A stretch of DNA of 64,000 nt from Gemmataceae bacterium (GCA_022616435.1 JAKEET010000203.1:1-64000); one strand, 5' to 3'; shown: positions 15,763 through 24,067, counted from the first letter of the stretch. Notes: a model not told the origin generated them from the letters alone. Numbers and translations: made by a program.

Positions 15763-15850
15763 CTTCGAATTTGGACCGCGGTGAGAAAGACGAAAGAAAA
15801 AGAAGGGAAAAAGAAAGCGGTGTAAAGCACCGCACTCCAAGGAACGCATC

Positions 15851-15958
15851 ATGACCGAACTTCCAACCAGTTCGAATGCGCCGCGGATCGCGTTTGCGTA
15901 CTCCTATTGGTTTTATCGCACCCCCCGGCGGGGTCGCGGGAGTCTGGCCATCGCGTAG
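15851..15958 (+). CDS. Aromatic-rich leader peptide of the DAHP synthase gene
   Basis: This 35-codon frame has an AAGGA site at 15839-15843 and starts at ATG 15851. Residues 15-22 read FAYSYWFY: six of eight codons are Phe, Tyr or Trp, the three end products of the pathway that starts with DAHP synthase. A Thr-Pro-Arg-Arg-Gly tail follows, and the stop is at 15956-15958. An intrinsic terminator lies 22 bases after the stop, and the DAHP synthase gene begins 200 bases after it. This is the arrangement of a transcription attenuator, in which ribosome stalling at aromatic codons would favour read-through. Alternative antiterminator pairing could not be resolved by eye. The upstream hairpin at 15817-15833 sits just before the ribosome site. 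Confidence 0.75.
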   Translation: MTELPTSSNAPRIAFAYSYWFYRTPRRGRGSLAIA

Positions 15959-15980
15959 CGGAACGATCACGAAACGCACC

Positions 15981-16013
15981 AGCCCTGGACCCCAATCCAG
16001 GGCTTTTTCTTTT
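15981..16013 (+). terminator. Intrinsic terminator (attenuator) before the DAHP synthase gene
   Basis: Agccctgga at 15981-15989 pairs with tccagggct at 15996-16004 and is followed by tttttctttt. It lies between the aromatic leader peptide and the DAHP synthase gene, so it is placed to act as the conditional terminator of attenuation. It is the most canonical rho-independent terminator in the window. Confidence 0.8.
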
Positions 16014-16014
16014 G

Positions 16015-16088
16015 GTCAGTGGTCAGTAGTCAGTAGCAAGAAGACACACCGTGTTGTTGCTACTGACTACTGACTACTGACCACTGAC
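16015..16088. repeat. Inverted repeat family ggtcagtagtcagtag
   Basis: The left arm at 16015-16039 and the right arm at 16057-16088 are complementary over about 25 bases. They lie between the attenuator and the DAHP synthase gene. A relative built of ggtcattagtcattgg units lies immediately after the same gene at 17172-17282, and another short one at 42840-42871. Confidence 0.75.
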
Positions 16089-16157
16089 TCCCTGACTGTC
16101 GTGTGTTATGTCCCCGTTGCCGCGACGGTTCCTGATCTGGGGACGCGGAGTGCTTCC

Positions 16158-17171
16158 ATGATTGTCGTCATGAAACCGGGTTCGTCCCAGAGACAGGTGG
16201 ACCATGTCATCGAGCTCATCGAGCAGCTTGGCCTGCGCAGCCACGTGATCGTCGGCACCGAGCGGACGGTGATCGCCGCCCTGGGCGAGAAGCGCGACGG
16301 GGCCAAGCAAGCCCTCGAGACCGGTGACGGCGTGGAGAAAGTCGTGCCCATCCTCGCTCCGTACAAGATGGCCAGCACCGAGGTGAAGAAGGAGCCCACC
16401 TGCGTGTCGGCGTTGAACTTGAAAGTGGGGGCCGGCCACATCGGCGTGATCGCCGGCCCGTGTTCGGTGGAGAGCCGCGACCAGATCGTGCAGGTCGCCC
16501 AGGCGGTCAAGGAGGCCGGCGCCACCGGGCTGCGCGGCGGGGCCTTCAAGCCGCGCACCAGCCCGTACAGCTTCCAGGGGATGAAGGAAAAGGGACTGGA
16601 GCTGCTCGCCGCCGCCCGCGCCGCCACCGGCCTGGCGATCGTCAGCGAGGTGATGGCCCCGGAGCACGTGCCGCTGTTGACGCGCTACGTGGACGTCCTG
16701 CAAGTCGGCGCCCGCAACATGCAGAACTACCCGCTCCTGGAAGCCGTCGGCGAAAGCGGCAAGCCGGTCCTCTTGAAACGCGGTCCGGCGGCCACCATGG
16801 ATGAGTTTCTGCTGGCGGCCGAGTACATCCTCAAGACCGGCAACACGCAAGTGATGATGTGCGAGCGCGGCATCCGCACCTTCGAGGAGCACACGCGGTT
16901 CACGCTGCCGCTGGCGACGGTGCCGTACCTGAAGCAGACGACGCACCTGCCGGTGGTGGTCGATCCGAGCCACGGCACCGGCAAGGCCAGCCTGGTGGCG
17001 CCGATGGCCGTGGCGGCGATCGCCGCCGGCACGGACGGTCTGATCGTCGAAGTCCACCCCGATCCGGAAAAGGCGCTCAGCGACGGCTACCAATCGCTGA
17101 CGCCGGCGGCGTTCCTGGCGATGATGGCGGATTGCCGGAAGGTGGCCCAGGCGCTGGGGCGGAGGATGTAG
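16158..17171 (+). CDS. aroF: 3-deoxy-7-phosphoheptulonate (DAHP) synthase
   Basis: The enzyme joins phosphoenolpyruvate and erythrose 4-phosphate in the first step of the shikimate pathway. The 337-residue protein is of the I-beta type. An N-terminal ferredoxin-like domain of about 70 residues ([19 protein letters not shown]) is followed by the barrel with [36 protein letters not shown] and [10 protein letters not shown]. The N-terminal domain is used for feedback control in relatives such as the Thermotoga enzyme. The ATG at 16158 has GGAG upstream. Expression is probably also controlled by the leader peptide and attenuator upstream, so the gene may be regulated at two levels. Confidence 0.95.
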   Translation: MIVVMKPGSSQRQVDHVIELIEQLGLRSHVIVGTERTVIAALGEKRDGAKQALETGDGVEKVVPILAPYKMASTEVKKEPTCVSALNLKVGAGHIGVIAGPCSVESRDQIVQVAQAVKEAGATGLRGGAFKPRTSPYSFQGMKEKGLELLAAARAATGLAIVSEVMAPEHVPLLTRYVDVLQVGARNMQNYPLLEAVGESGKPVLLKRGPAATMDEFLLAAEYILKTGNTQVMMCERGIRTFEEHTRFTLPLATVPYLKQTTHLPVVVDPSHGTGKASLVAPMAVAAIAAGTDGLIVEVHPDPEKALSDGYQSLTPAAFLAMMADCRKVAQALGRRM

Positions 17172-17282
17172 TTGGTCATCAGTCATTGGTCATTAGTCAT
17201 TGGTCATTGGTCATTAGGAATTGTCGTTCGCCGGCGGCGTGCTTCATGACCAATGACTAAATGACCAATGACTAATGACCAA
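17172..17282. repeat. Inverted repeat family ggtcattagtcattgg
   Basis: Tandem units of ggtcattagtcatt fill 17172-17214, and their inverted copies fill 17246-17282. The element starts one base after the DAHP synthase stop codon. It resembles the ggtcagtagtcag element found on the other side of the gene. Confidence 0.75.
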
Positions 17283-17286
17283 ACAC

Positions 17287-17326
17287 AAAGACTCCCGCGG
17301 TCCTGGGTCGAGCCGCGGGAGTCTTT
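17287..17326. terminator. Bidirectional terminator between DAHP synthase and the riboswitch
   Basis: Aaagactcccgcgg at 17287-17300 pairs perfectly with ccgcgggagtcttt at 17313-17326. Each strand has short T-runs in the outer stem and after it. It can end the plus-strand aroF transcript and the minus-strand riboswitch transcript. Confidence 0.75.
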
Positions 17327-17446
17327 GAGAATGATAGCAGCAAGGCAAGCCGACTCGTAACCGCCCGAGAGCGATCCCTGGATCACGGCAGGCGCCACGA
17401 AATCTGGTAGTCGGGCGCCCGGGGACGGACGGGCTCTTCGCCAGCC

Positions 17447-17564
17447 CACCCCTTCGGCAACCTGGCAACCATGAACCCGACGAGCGCTCCGCGCCCGGCC
17501 CAGGGGGTTCAAGGCCCATGGCTTTGCGTCACCGCTTTTCAGCGGTTTTGCCCTTTCGAGGATG
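17447..17564 (-). ncRNA. Cyclic di-GMP-I (GEMM-I) riboswitch aptamer
   Basis: Read on the minus strand, the sequence contains the core GGGCAAAACCGCU-GAAA-AGCGG with its GNRA tetraloop. This is followed by the invariant GACGCAAAGCC, and then GGGCCU, a GAACCC/GGGUUC stem, and AUGGUUGCCAGGUUGCCGAA, which matches the second conserved half of the aptamer. A closing helix P1 can form between catcct (17564-17559) and ggggtg (17452-17447). All conserved blocks are present in order. Downstream on this strand there is about 120 bases of GC-rich sequence and then the perfect hairpin at 17287-17326. No convincing gene follows before the 3' end of the convergent aroF. It is therefore an orphan aptamer or a ligand-controlled small RNA. 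Confidence 0.85.
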
Positions 17565-17773
17565 AAAGGCGTTGCGATCCAAGCTCGACGGGTTTGCTTG
17601 CCTCCAAAGCCGCCACTATATCTGGCGGCTTCGTTTGCTGCTCAACTCTAGGTCGAAATCGGGATGCTGGCAAATCGCCGAAGGCCATTTTCGGAGTGCG
17701 AAAGTGGAAATTGTCCCGGCCTCATCCAGGTGAAATGCGTATGCTTTCGCGGCGGCTGTCCTGAGTTCTCCGG
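17565..17773. other. Gene-free stretch with one hairpin
   Basis: The hairpin aagccgcca-ctatatc-tggcggctt at 17607-17631 lies just upstream of the riboswitch on its strand and could insulate it from read-through. The frames here are short and lack ribosome sites or family resemblance. I see no gene. Confidence 0.4.
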
Positions 17774-17870
17774 GTAGTGTCTCCGTTTGCCGTATTGTCG
17801 CCTTTCGCGGAGCGAAAGGTCGCACTAGTCGCACTTTCGCGGAGCGAAAGGCGACTATGTGAGACACTAC
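17774..17870. repeat. Nested palindrome, family cctttcgcggagcgaaagg
   Basis: An outer inverted repeat, gtagtgtct at 17774-17782 and agacactac at 17862-17870, encloses two inner palindromes that carry ctttcgcggagcgaaag. A second element of the same build lies at 31453-31526. The structure recalls a small non-autonomous mobile repeat. Confidence 0.65.
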
Positions 17871-17936
17871 CGTTCCGCCCAGGCGTCAAAACGGGCTGGA
17901 CACGCCGGCGGCCGCTCCGTTATCGTCGCGGACGCC

Positions 17937-18845
17937 ATGAATCCAGCCCAGCCACTCGTGTCGATCGTGTGCGCCGCCGGCCCCTGCGTCGGGGCTTTGG
18001 GCCGCTATCACGGCGCGCTGTTCCCGATCTTGCGGGCCCTCGAAGGCCATTATCGCTTCGAGATCGTGTACCTGACGGCCGATGCGGCCGATTCGATCCA
18101 TGGGCTCGCCCAGCTCGATCCGCGCATTCGTGTCACGCCGCCGCCGACGGCCTCGGCCGATGACGCCGCGCTGCACGCGGCGCTGGAGCTGGCCGGCGGC
18201 GCGTGGGTGATCGTCACCGATGCCTCGCAGCACCCGGCCGAGATCGTGCCGCAGCTTCTCGAACAGGCCAAGGGAACGGCCAGCGTCGTGGAAGGTGTTC
18301 CGGCGTCGGCCGCGCCGGCGACGGGATGGCGGCGCTTCAGGGGGTCGAAAACGCCGACGTTGCGGCCGTGGCTGCTCAAGCGCGACGCGCTCGAGGCCCT
18401 GCGAACGGCCCGGGAACGGCAGCAGAATCTTGCGGCAGCGCTGGCCGCCATCGGGGCGCCCCATGCGGAACTGACGTACACGCCCCATCCACCGGCACTG
18501 CGTCGCGAATCGCTGACCGCGAGCTGGCTCGCCGAGATTCGCGACACCTGGCGGCGAGCGCCGCTCGAACTGTTCACGACCATCGGCGTCAGCGTGCTCG
18601 GCATCGGCGTGTTCCTGGCGCTGTGGTTCGCCGTGCAGGGGCTGTTCGCGCCGGGCACCGTGTGGTTCTCATGGTCCTACCTGATCGTGCTCTTGCACCT
18701 CCTCGGCGGCGCCATCCTGGTCGCGCTCGGCAAGCTCGGCGCGCTGGCGCATCGCATCCTTGAACGGTTGGACGATGCCGCGGCGCCGGCCCCCATCGAG
18801 TCGTTGACCGCCGACCCGCTCCGTCAGTCCAAGACGGCCGCGTAG
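17937..18845 (+). CDS. GT2-like glycosyltransferase with two C-terminal membrane helices
   Basis: The 302-residue protein resembles dolichol-phosphate-mannose-synthase-like GT2 enzymes. The N-terminal part begins VSIVCAAGP and includes RFEIVYLTADAAD and an IVTDASQHP strand, where the family has its DxD-like donor site. Two hydrophobic helices near residues 220-245 and 255-280 would anchor it in the membrane. Several usual GT2 motifs are weak, so activity is uncertain. The start at 17937 follows from the homologous N-terminus, and no clear ribosome site is seen. The next gene is clpS, apparently unrelated. Confidence 0.65.
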   Translation: MNPAQPLVSIVCAAGPCVGALGRYHGALFPILRALEGHYRFEIVYLTADAADSIHGLAQLDPRIRVTPPPTASADDAALHAALELAGGAWVIVTDASQHPAEIVPQLLEQAKGTASVVEGVPASAAPATGWRRFRGSKTPTLRPWLLKRDALEALRTARERQQNLAAALAAIGAPHAELTYTPHPPALRRESLTASWLAEIRDTWRRAPLELFTTIGVSVLGIGVFLALWFAVQGLFAPGTVWFSWSYLIVLLHLLGGAILVALGKLGALAHRILERLDDAAAPAPIESLTADPLRQSKTAA

Positions 18846-18992
18846 TTCCTTCACGCCTTTTTCTTTCCGTCCGGCCCTTTGTCCGCTATCCTTTCAATAA
18901 TCGATCAGGCCGCGTACCGCCGGGGTTGCTCCGAAAGTGCGAACCAGGCGTTCGGAGCATTCGGCCCTGCCCTTTACCAAGGAGTTCGCGCC

Positions 18993-19325
18993 GTGAACGA
19001 GCCGTTGCCCGAAACCATCGTCACGACCAAGCCCAAGGACAAGGACCGCACCCGCCGCATTCCGCCCTACCACGTCATCCTCGAGAACGACGACCTGCAT
19101 TCCTTCGAGTTCGTCATCGAAGTGCTTCGCAAGGCCCTCGGCTGCAACGAGCAGCGGGCCGTCGCCTTCACCACCGAGGCCCACACCAAGGGACGGGCCG
19201 TCGTCTGGACCGGCACCAAGGAAGTGGCCGAGCTGAAGGCGGAACAGATCCAGAGTTTCCACGAGATTCGCGCCGACGGCCGCAAGCTCGGTCCGCTCGG
19301 CGTGATGATCGAGCCGGCGGTTTGA
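18993..19325 (+). CDS. clpS: ATP-dependent Clp protease adaptor ClpS
   Basis: ClpS delivers N-degron substrates to the ClpAP protease. The 110-residue protein has the diagnostic YHVILENDDLHSFEFVI segment, whose NDD motif binds the substrate N-terminus, and a later helix KALGCNEQRAVAFT. The start is a GTG at 18993 with AAGGAG eight bases upstream. The first 25 residues are a flexible charged extension, as usual. The partner ClpA is not in the window. Confidence 0.93.
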   Translation: MNEPLPETIVTTKPKDKDRTRRIPPYHVILENDDLHSFEFVIEVLRKALGCNEQRAVAFTTEAHTKGRAVVWTGTKEVAELKAEQIQSFHEIRADGRKLGPLGVMIEPAV

Positions 19326-19349
19326 TCCCCCTCACCATGGAGTTGCGTC

Positions 19350-20189
19350 ATGGCCATCGATCCCCTCGCGATTGGCGTGTGCAGTTGGTCGCTGCAGGTG
19401 ACCAGCGTGCCGGAGTTGCAGAAGTTCATGGACAGCCTCGACATCAACGTCGTGCAGATTGCCTGCGGCGATCCGCACCACGCGTCGTGGAGCGAAGGCG
19501 ACGCCATGCCGGAGGCCGCCAAGCAGGCCGGCTTCACGATGTCGGGCGCCATGCTGGGCTTTCCCGGCGAAGATTACACCACCCCCAAGACCATTGAGAA
19601 GACCGGCGGCTTCGGCAACCCGGCGACCCGGGCCGAGCGGCTGGAGCGCTTCCGGTGGGGCCTGGAGCGGACGCGGGCGCTGGGGCTCACCGACATCATG
19701 CTGCACGCGGGCTTCATGCCGGCGCTGGACAGTCCCGACCGCAAGCCGTTCCTCGACACGCTCGCCAAGGTCAGCCAGCTCGCCCAGGACAAAGGCATCA
19801 CGGTCGCCTTCGAGACCGGGCAGGAATCGGCCCAGCTGCTGCGCCGCACCCTCGATGACTTGAAATGCCCGAACCTGAAGGTCAACTTCGATCCGGCCAA
19901 CATGATCCTGTACGATACGGGCGACCCGTTCCTGGCGCTCGAGATCCTCGGCCCGGACATTCGCAGCGTGCACGTCAAGGACGCCATTCGCACCACGGTC
20001 CCCGGCGAGTGGGGCGACGAGGTGCCGCTCGGCTCCGGACACGTCGACATGCGGATGTTCATCAAGGCGCTCAAGAAGATCGGCTACACGGGCCCGTTGT
20101 GCATCGAGCGCGAGGTCGGCAACCAGAAGGAGCGCTTCGCCGACATCGCCCACGGGATCTGGGTGCTGAGGGAGTGCTTGGCTGCGTGA
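19350..20189 (+). CDS. Sugar phosphate isomerase/epimerase family protein (TIM barrel)
   Basis: The 279-residue protein has the xylose-isomerase-like barrel pattern. It shows IGVCSWSLQVT at the start, DIMLHAGFMP, VAFETGQES, KVNFDPANMILYDTGDP, and the final metal-side strands SVHVKDA and GPLCIEREVG. Family members act on sugars or inositols using a divalent metal bound by Glu, Asp, His and Glu residues that are visible here. The exact substrate is unknown. It begins 24 bases after clpS and may be read from the same transcript. The following 130 bases hold no gene I can support. Confidence 0.85.
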   Translation: MAIDPLAIGVCSWSLQVTSVPELQKFMDSLDINVVQIACGDPHHASWSEGDAMPEAAKQAGFTMSGAMLGFPGEDYTTPKTIEKTGGFGNPATRAERLERFRWGLERTRALGLTDIMLHAGFMPALDSPDRKPFLDTLAKVSQLAQDKGITVAFETGQESAQLLRRTLDDLKCPNLKVNFDPANMILYDTGDPFLALEILGPDIRSVHVKDAIRTTVPGEWGDEVPLGSGHVDMRMFIKALKKIGYTGPLCIEREVGNQKERFADIAHGIWVLRECLAA

Positions 20190-20319
20190 GTGACACCTAT
20201 GAGATCAAGAAGGACTGCGGTCGCCGGAGCACGCCGCGTTCGTCGACCTGCTGGCCCGGAATCGCGCGCGGCCGAGTTGAACCCGATCCGTCGGCGCCAT
20301 CGTCGCTACCATATTCATC

Positions 20320-20925
20320 ATGGACGGTTCCACTTCCATCAACATCGACGGCGTCACCCTGCGGCTGGTGGTCGAGCGCAAGCGCGTGCGGCACATCAAC
20401 GCCCGGCTGCGGCAGGAGACGCTGTTCGTCAGCGCCCCGGCCGGCGTCTCGCAGCAGATCCTGGACCAGGTCGTTCCCGATCTGGCCCGCAGGCTCGTCC
20501 GCCGCGTGCATGCCCGCAAGGTCAACACGGAGGAAGACGCCCTGGCCCTGGTCCGCAAGGTGGCGGCGCGCTTCCCGAATCGGCCCGAGGTGGCCCACGT
20601 CGAGTTTGTCACCACGCAGATGTCGCGCTGGGGGAGCTACAGCTCGCGCACGCGCACCATCCGGCTGCACGCCGCCTTGTGCGACATGCCGCGCTGGGTG
20701 CTGGAATCGGTGGTCGCCCATGAATTGGCCCACGTCAGCTATCTCGATCACGGGCCGGCGTTCTGGGCGCTGGTGCGCAGCGTCGATCCCGACTGCGACC
20801 GCGCCGACGGCTTTCTGAACGGGGTGAGCTGGCTGGCGCGCAACGATGGCCAGCTGCCGCCGGTGACGCGGGCGCTGCTGCAAGGCCTGTCTGGATGTAC
20901 TCCGGATGATGGAAGCGTACGATAA
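20320..20925 (+). CDS. YgjP/SprT-like zinc metallopeptidase (DUF45-type)
   Basis: The protein has a zincin motif HELAH at residues 134-138 and a third likely zinc ligand, His144, in SYLDHGPAFW. The preceding MSRWGSYSSRTRTIRLH segment is typical of the YgjP-like metal-dependent hydrolases. The length of 201 residues is usual. The enzymatic target of this family is not established. A signal peptide is absent, so it should be cytoplasmic. Confidence 0.85.
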   Translation: MDGSTSINIDGVTLRLVVERKRVRHINARLRQETLFVSAPAGVSQQILDQVVPDLARRLVRRVHARKVNTEEDALALVRKVAARFPNRPEVAHVEFVTTQMSRWGSYSSRTRTIRLHAALCDMPRWVLESVVAHELAHVSYLDHGPAFWALVRSVDPDCDRADGFLNGVSWLARNDGQLPPVTRALLQGLSGCTPDDGSVR

Positions 20926-20933
20926 TCATTGCC

Positions 20934-21251
20934 ATGAAACAAAAACCCAACGGCAACCGGCTGGAGGAATCGACCGCCCTGTTGCAGCAGGCGATGACGA
21001 GCCTCATGCAGCATCAGACGACGCTGATGCAAAACCAGGCGATCTTCGTGCAGAACCACGCGCTGCTGGTGGCGCGGATCGATCGGCTCGAAGAGAAAAT
21101 GGATCGGAAGTTCGCCGAAGTCGATCGCCGTTTCGCCGAAGTCGATCGGCGTCTGGAAAACATCGAGACACTCTTGGCCAAGATGTTCGCCGAGTTGCCG
21201 GAGAAGATTTTCGGTTTCGCCCAGGCCGCCGCCAGGAAATCGGCCCCGTGA
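20934..21251 (+). CDS. Small coiled-coil protein
   Basis: The 105 residues are almost wholly helical. They start with Met/Gln-rich heptads (MQHQTTLMQNQAIFVQNHALL) and continue into a charged coiled coil that contains the repeated unit FAEVDRR, encoded by a 21-nt tandem repeat near 21113-21155. A short Ala/Lys tail follows. No enzyme motif is present. It starts nine bases after the metallopeptidase gene, so the two may be co-expressed. The function is unknown. Confidence 0.7.
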   Translation: MKQKPNGNRLEESTALLQQAMTSLMQHQTTLMQNQAIFVQNHALLVARIDRLEEKMDRKFAEVDRRFAEVDRRLENIETLLAKMFAELPEKIFGFAQAAARKSAP

Positions 21252-21268
21252 CAGGACGGTGCGAAATT

Positions 21269-21290
21269 CACGTCGGGCTTACGCCTCGCC
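21269..21290. repeat. Partial copy of the ggcgagcgtcgcggcgtcag family
   Basis: Cacgtcgggcttacgcctcgcc is a shortened and slightly diverged half of the inverted repeat seen at 5126-5251 and 42887-42960. Confidence 0.5.
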
Positions 21291-21399
21291 GCGTAGCGCC
21301 ATTCTTGCTTGAAGTTCACGCCGGGCGCTGCAACAATCGGGCGTGTCGGGACCGGGCAGGATCGGTCCCTCCTCTCTACTCCCGTCAGGAGATTCTCCC

Positions 21400-22887
21400 A
21401 TGGCTACCGCCACCGCTCCCAAACCGAAAACCGCGAAGGCGCCCAAGGTCAAGGATCAGCCGCTGCTCATCGGCGGCAAATGGCAGGACAGCGTCTCCGG
21501 CAAGACCTTCGCCACCCAGAACCCCGCCACCGGCGAAACCATCTGCCAGGTCGCCGAGGGGGACAAGGCCGACGTCGATCTGGCCGTGAAAGCCGCCCGC
21601 AAGGCCTTCGAAGAAGGGCCGTGGTCGAAAATGTCCGGGGCCGAGCGCGGCCGGCTGATCAACAAGCTCGCCGATCTGATCGAGCAGCACGCGGAGGAGC
21701 TGGCCGCGCTCGAATCGCTCGACAACGGCAAGCCGCTGCGCGATTCGCGGGCCGCCGACCTGCCGCTGACGATCAAGTGCTATCGCTACTATGCCGGCTG
21801 GGCCGACAAGGTCCACGGCAAGACCATCCCGGTCGAAGGGCCATTCTTCTGCTACACGCGGCACGAGCCGGTCGGCGTGGTCGGCCAGATCATCCCGTGG
21901 AACTTCCCGCTGCTCATGCAGGCCTGGAAGTGGGGGCCGGCGCTGGCAACCGGCTGCACGATCATCCTCAAACCCGCGGAACAGACGCCGCTCACCGCCC
22001 TCAAGGTCGGCGCCCTGGCCCAGGAAGCGGGCATCCCCGACGGCGTGATCAACATCATCCCCGGCTTTGGCCCGACCGCCGGCGCCGCCATCAGCGGCCA
22101 CATGGGCATCGACAAGGTGGCGTTCACCGGCGAATACACGACCGGCCAGATCATCATGGAAGCGGCGGCGCGGAGCAACCTGAAGCGCGTCACGCTGGAG
22201 CTGGGCGGCAAGAGCCCGAACGTGGTGTTCGCGGACGCCGATCTCGACGCCGCGGTCGAAGGGGCCTACTTCGGCCTGTTCTTCAACCAGGGCCAGTGCT
22301 GCTGCGCCGGCAGCCGGTTGTTCGTCGAGGACAAGATTCACGAGCAGTTCGTGGACAAGATGCTGAAGAAGGCCCGGTCGCGCAAGGTCGGCGACCCGTT
22401 CGATGAGGCGACCGAGCAGGGTCCGCAAGTCTCGCAGGAGCAGTACGACCGGGTCATGAGCTTCATCGACGCCGGCAAGAAGGAAGGGGCCAAGATGCTG
22501 TGCGGCGGCAACCGCGTCGGCAATCAGGGTTACTACATCGAGCCGACGATCTTCGACGGCGTCACCGACAACATGAAGATCGCCAAGGAAGAGATTTTCG
22601 GCCCGGTGATGAACATCCTGCGCTTCAAGGACATCGACGAGGTGATCCAGCGCGGCAACCAGACGTTCTACGGCCTGGCCGCCGCCGTGTGGACGCGCGA
22701 CGTCGCCAAGGCCCATCGCCTGGCCAGCGCTCTCCGCGCCGGCACCGTGTGGATCAACTGCTACGACGTTTTCGACGCCGCCGCCCCGTTCGGCGGTTTC
22801 AAGATGTCCGGCATCGGCCGCGAGCTGGGCGAGTACGCCTTGCAAAACTACACCGAAGTGAAGACGGTGTACGTGAACCTCGCTTGA
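21400..22887 (+). CDS. NAD(P)-dependent aldehyde dehydrogenase
   Basis: This 495-residue enzyme oxidises an aldehyde to the acid. The catalytic cysteine is Cys301 in [11 protein letters not shown] and the general base is Glu267 in ELGGKSP. The segment around these residues is close to mitochondrial-type ALDH2/betaine aldehyde dehydrogenases. The cofactor loop reads FTGEYTTG, with glutamate where many relatives have serine. The ATG at 21400 has AGGAG upstream. The neighbours give no clue to the substrate. Confidence 0.92.
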   Translation: MATATAPKPKTAKAPKVKDQPLLIGGKWQDSVSGKTFATQNPATGETICQVAEGDKADVDLAVKAARKAFEEGPWSKMSGAERGRLINKLADLIEQHAEELAALESLDNGKPLRDSRAADLPLTIKCYRYYAGWADKVHGKTIPVEGPFFCYTRHEPVGVVGQIIPWNFPLLMQAWKWGPALATGCTIILKPAEQTPLTALKVGALAQEAGIPDGVINIIPGFGPTAGAAISGHMGIDKVAFTGEYTTGQIIMEAAARSNLKRVTLELGGKSPNVVFADADLDAAVEGAYFGLFFNQGQCCCAGSRLFVEDKIHEQFVDKMLKKARSRKVGDPFDEATEQGPQVSQEQYDRVMSFIDAGKKEGAKMLCGGNRVGNQGYYIEPTIFDGVTDNMKIAKEEIFGPVMNILRFKDIDEVIQRGNQTFYGLAAAVWTRDVAKAHRLASALRAGTVWINCYDVFDAAAPFGGFKMSGIGRELGEYALQNYTEVKTVYVNLA

Positions 22888-22902
22888 GGATGGACGACGA
22901 TG

Positions 22903-22936
22903 CGTGGCCGGGGCTGAGTCTTCGAGGCCCCGGCTG
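22903..22936. repeat. Copy of the gtggccggggctgagtcttc palindrome
   Basis: The left arm is intact and the right arm reads ggccccggctg, so this copy is slightly decayed compared with those at 14482 and 39838. It follows the aldehyde dehydrogenase stop. Confidence 0.65.
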
Positions 22937-22994
22937 CCGGATGCATGAATGCTCCCGAAGCCGCACGCGACTTCGGGAGTCTGTTGAGCACATC

Positions 22995-23396
22995 ATGGCT
23001 TCGAAAGAGGCTCCCTGTACCTACTGTGGCACGGTGTACAGCCTGCGCCGGCTGCGCTGTCCGAAGTGCCACCTCGACCGGGAAGACCGCCCGGCGCCGG
23101 TCTCGGCCAAGGACCGTCTCGCCGGCCTGGTGATGATCGGCCTCGCCGTGGTGATGAGTTTCGGCATCGGCTTGTTTGTCTTCCGGACCCTGTTCATCCG
23201 CCATGCCGTGTTCCTGCTGCTGCCCGCGTGGCTGTTGCTGCACGGCAGCCTGCTGTTGATGGGCGTTCATTTTCGCGATTTTCGCAGCTGGTGGTACGGG
23301 CTCGCCCAGCCGGCGCGGCTGGGCTTGCAGTTGCTGGGCATCGTGGCGTTCGCGGCTTTGGTGTGGCTGCTGGCGACGGCGGGGCGGTGGCGGTGA
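22995..23396 (+). CDS. Zinc-ribbon membrane protein
   Basis: The 133-residue protein begins with a zinc ribbon (Cys8, Cys11, Cys22, Cys25) and continues with three hydrophobic helices, including LVMIGLAVVMSFGIGLFVF. This is another case of the small cytoplasmic zinc ribbon plus membrane domain seen at 6779-7729. The start at 22995 places the ribbon at the N-terminus. No function can be assigned. Confidence 0.72.
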   Translation: MASKEAPCTYCGTVYSLRRLRCPKCHLDREDRPAPVSAKDRLAGLVMIGLAVVMSFGIGLFVFRTLFIRHAVFLLLPAWLLLHGSLLLMGVHFRDFRSWWYGLAQPARLGLQLLGIVAFAALVWLLATAGRWR

Positions 23397-23482
23397 GGTT
23401 CCTGGATTGAGTAGCCTGAATCGGTGAGGCGCTCCCATTGCCTTGCAAAGCCCTTGGGGTCTTGGGGAGTGGACGGCAATGC

Positions 23483-24067
23483 CTACCGCCGCACCTCAAA
23501 CATGCACTCAATCTCCACCGGGATCCCGCCCGGCAGCGACGCCATGCCGACGGCGCTGCGGGCCCCGGTGCCGCGCTCCTTGCCGAACACCTCCACCATC
23601 AGGTCGCTGAAGCCGTTGATCACCTGCGGATGCTGCTTGAAGTCCGCCGCGGCGTTGACCATGCCGAGCGTCTTCACCAGCCGCTCGACCTTGTCGAGGC
23701 TGCCCAGCTCGGCCTTGACCGTGGCCAGGATTTGCAGACCCACCTGCCGCGCCGCCGCCCGGCCACGGTCCACGTCGTAGTCCTGCCCGAGCCGGCCGAC
23801 CATGCCCTTGCCCGGCCCGGTGCCCGACACATACAGCATGTCGCCGACGCGAACCGCGTTCACGAGCGTGTTGGTCGGCCTGGTCACGGCCGGCAGCTCG
23901 ATCTTCAGCTCGCGCAGCCGCGCTTCGGCGCCGGCCTTCCCCTGGACTGGCTGCTGGGCCACGACGTCCGGAGCCGGCCCACGCGTCCAGCACAGGCCGA
24001 CGATCACCCCGGCCGCGAACAGGACACACGCCTGGACATAGGGGCAGCAAGCGAGCGGGTTTCTCAT
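23483..24067 (-). CDS. Membrane-anchored or secreted RidA-family protein
   Basis: Residues 50-194 match the RidA/YjgF family. Key parts are NTLVNAVRVGDMLYVSGTGP, GQILATVKAELGSLDKVERLVK-type helices and the closing ASLPGGIPVEIECMFEV. Classic RidA hydrolyses reactive enamines and imines made by PLP enzymes. The usual arginine near the C-terminus is not where the deaminase type has it, so this may be another subfamily. The first 30 residues form a hydrophobic signal or anchor, which is uncommon because most RidA proteins are cytoplasmic. The gene is divergent from the TetR operon. Confidence 0.82.
   Translation of the reverse strand: MRNPLACCPYVQACVLFAAGVIVGLCWTRGPAPDVVAQQPVQGKAGAEARLRELKIELPAVTRPTNTLVNAVRVGDMLYVSGTGPGKGMVGRLGQDYDVDRGRAAARQVGLQILATVKAELGSLDKVERLVKTLGMVNAAADFKQHPQVINGFSDLMVEVFGKERGTGARSAVGMASLPGGIPVEIECMFEVRR

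Noticed and set aside
17204-17519. Minus-strand frames of 91-102 codons after and within the riboswitch.
   Set aside because: They overlap the aptamer, the terminator hairpin and the ggtcattagtc repeats, lack ribosome sites and have no protein-like character.
17774-17870. Insertion sequence or transposon.
   Set aside because: The nested palindromes have no transposase gene and no clear target duplication, so they are recorded only as repeats.
18846-18992. Upstream in-frame ATG for clpS at 18879.
   Set aside because: It would add 38 residues not found in ClpS proteins, whereas GTG 18993 has AAGGAG at the right distance.
20190-20319. A short stretch reading DQEGLRSPEHAAFVDLLARN in the gap before the metallopeptidase gene.
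   Set aside because: It resembles the end of a coding fragment but has no start, no ribosome site and no recognised family.
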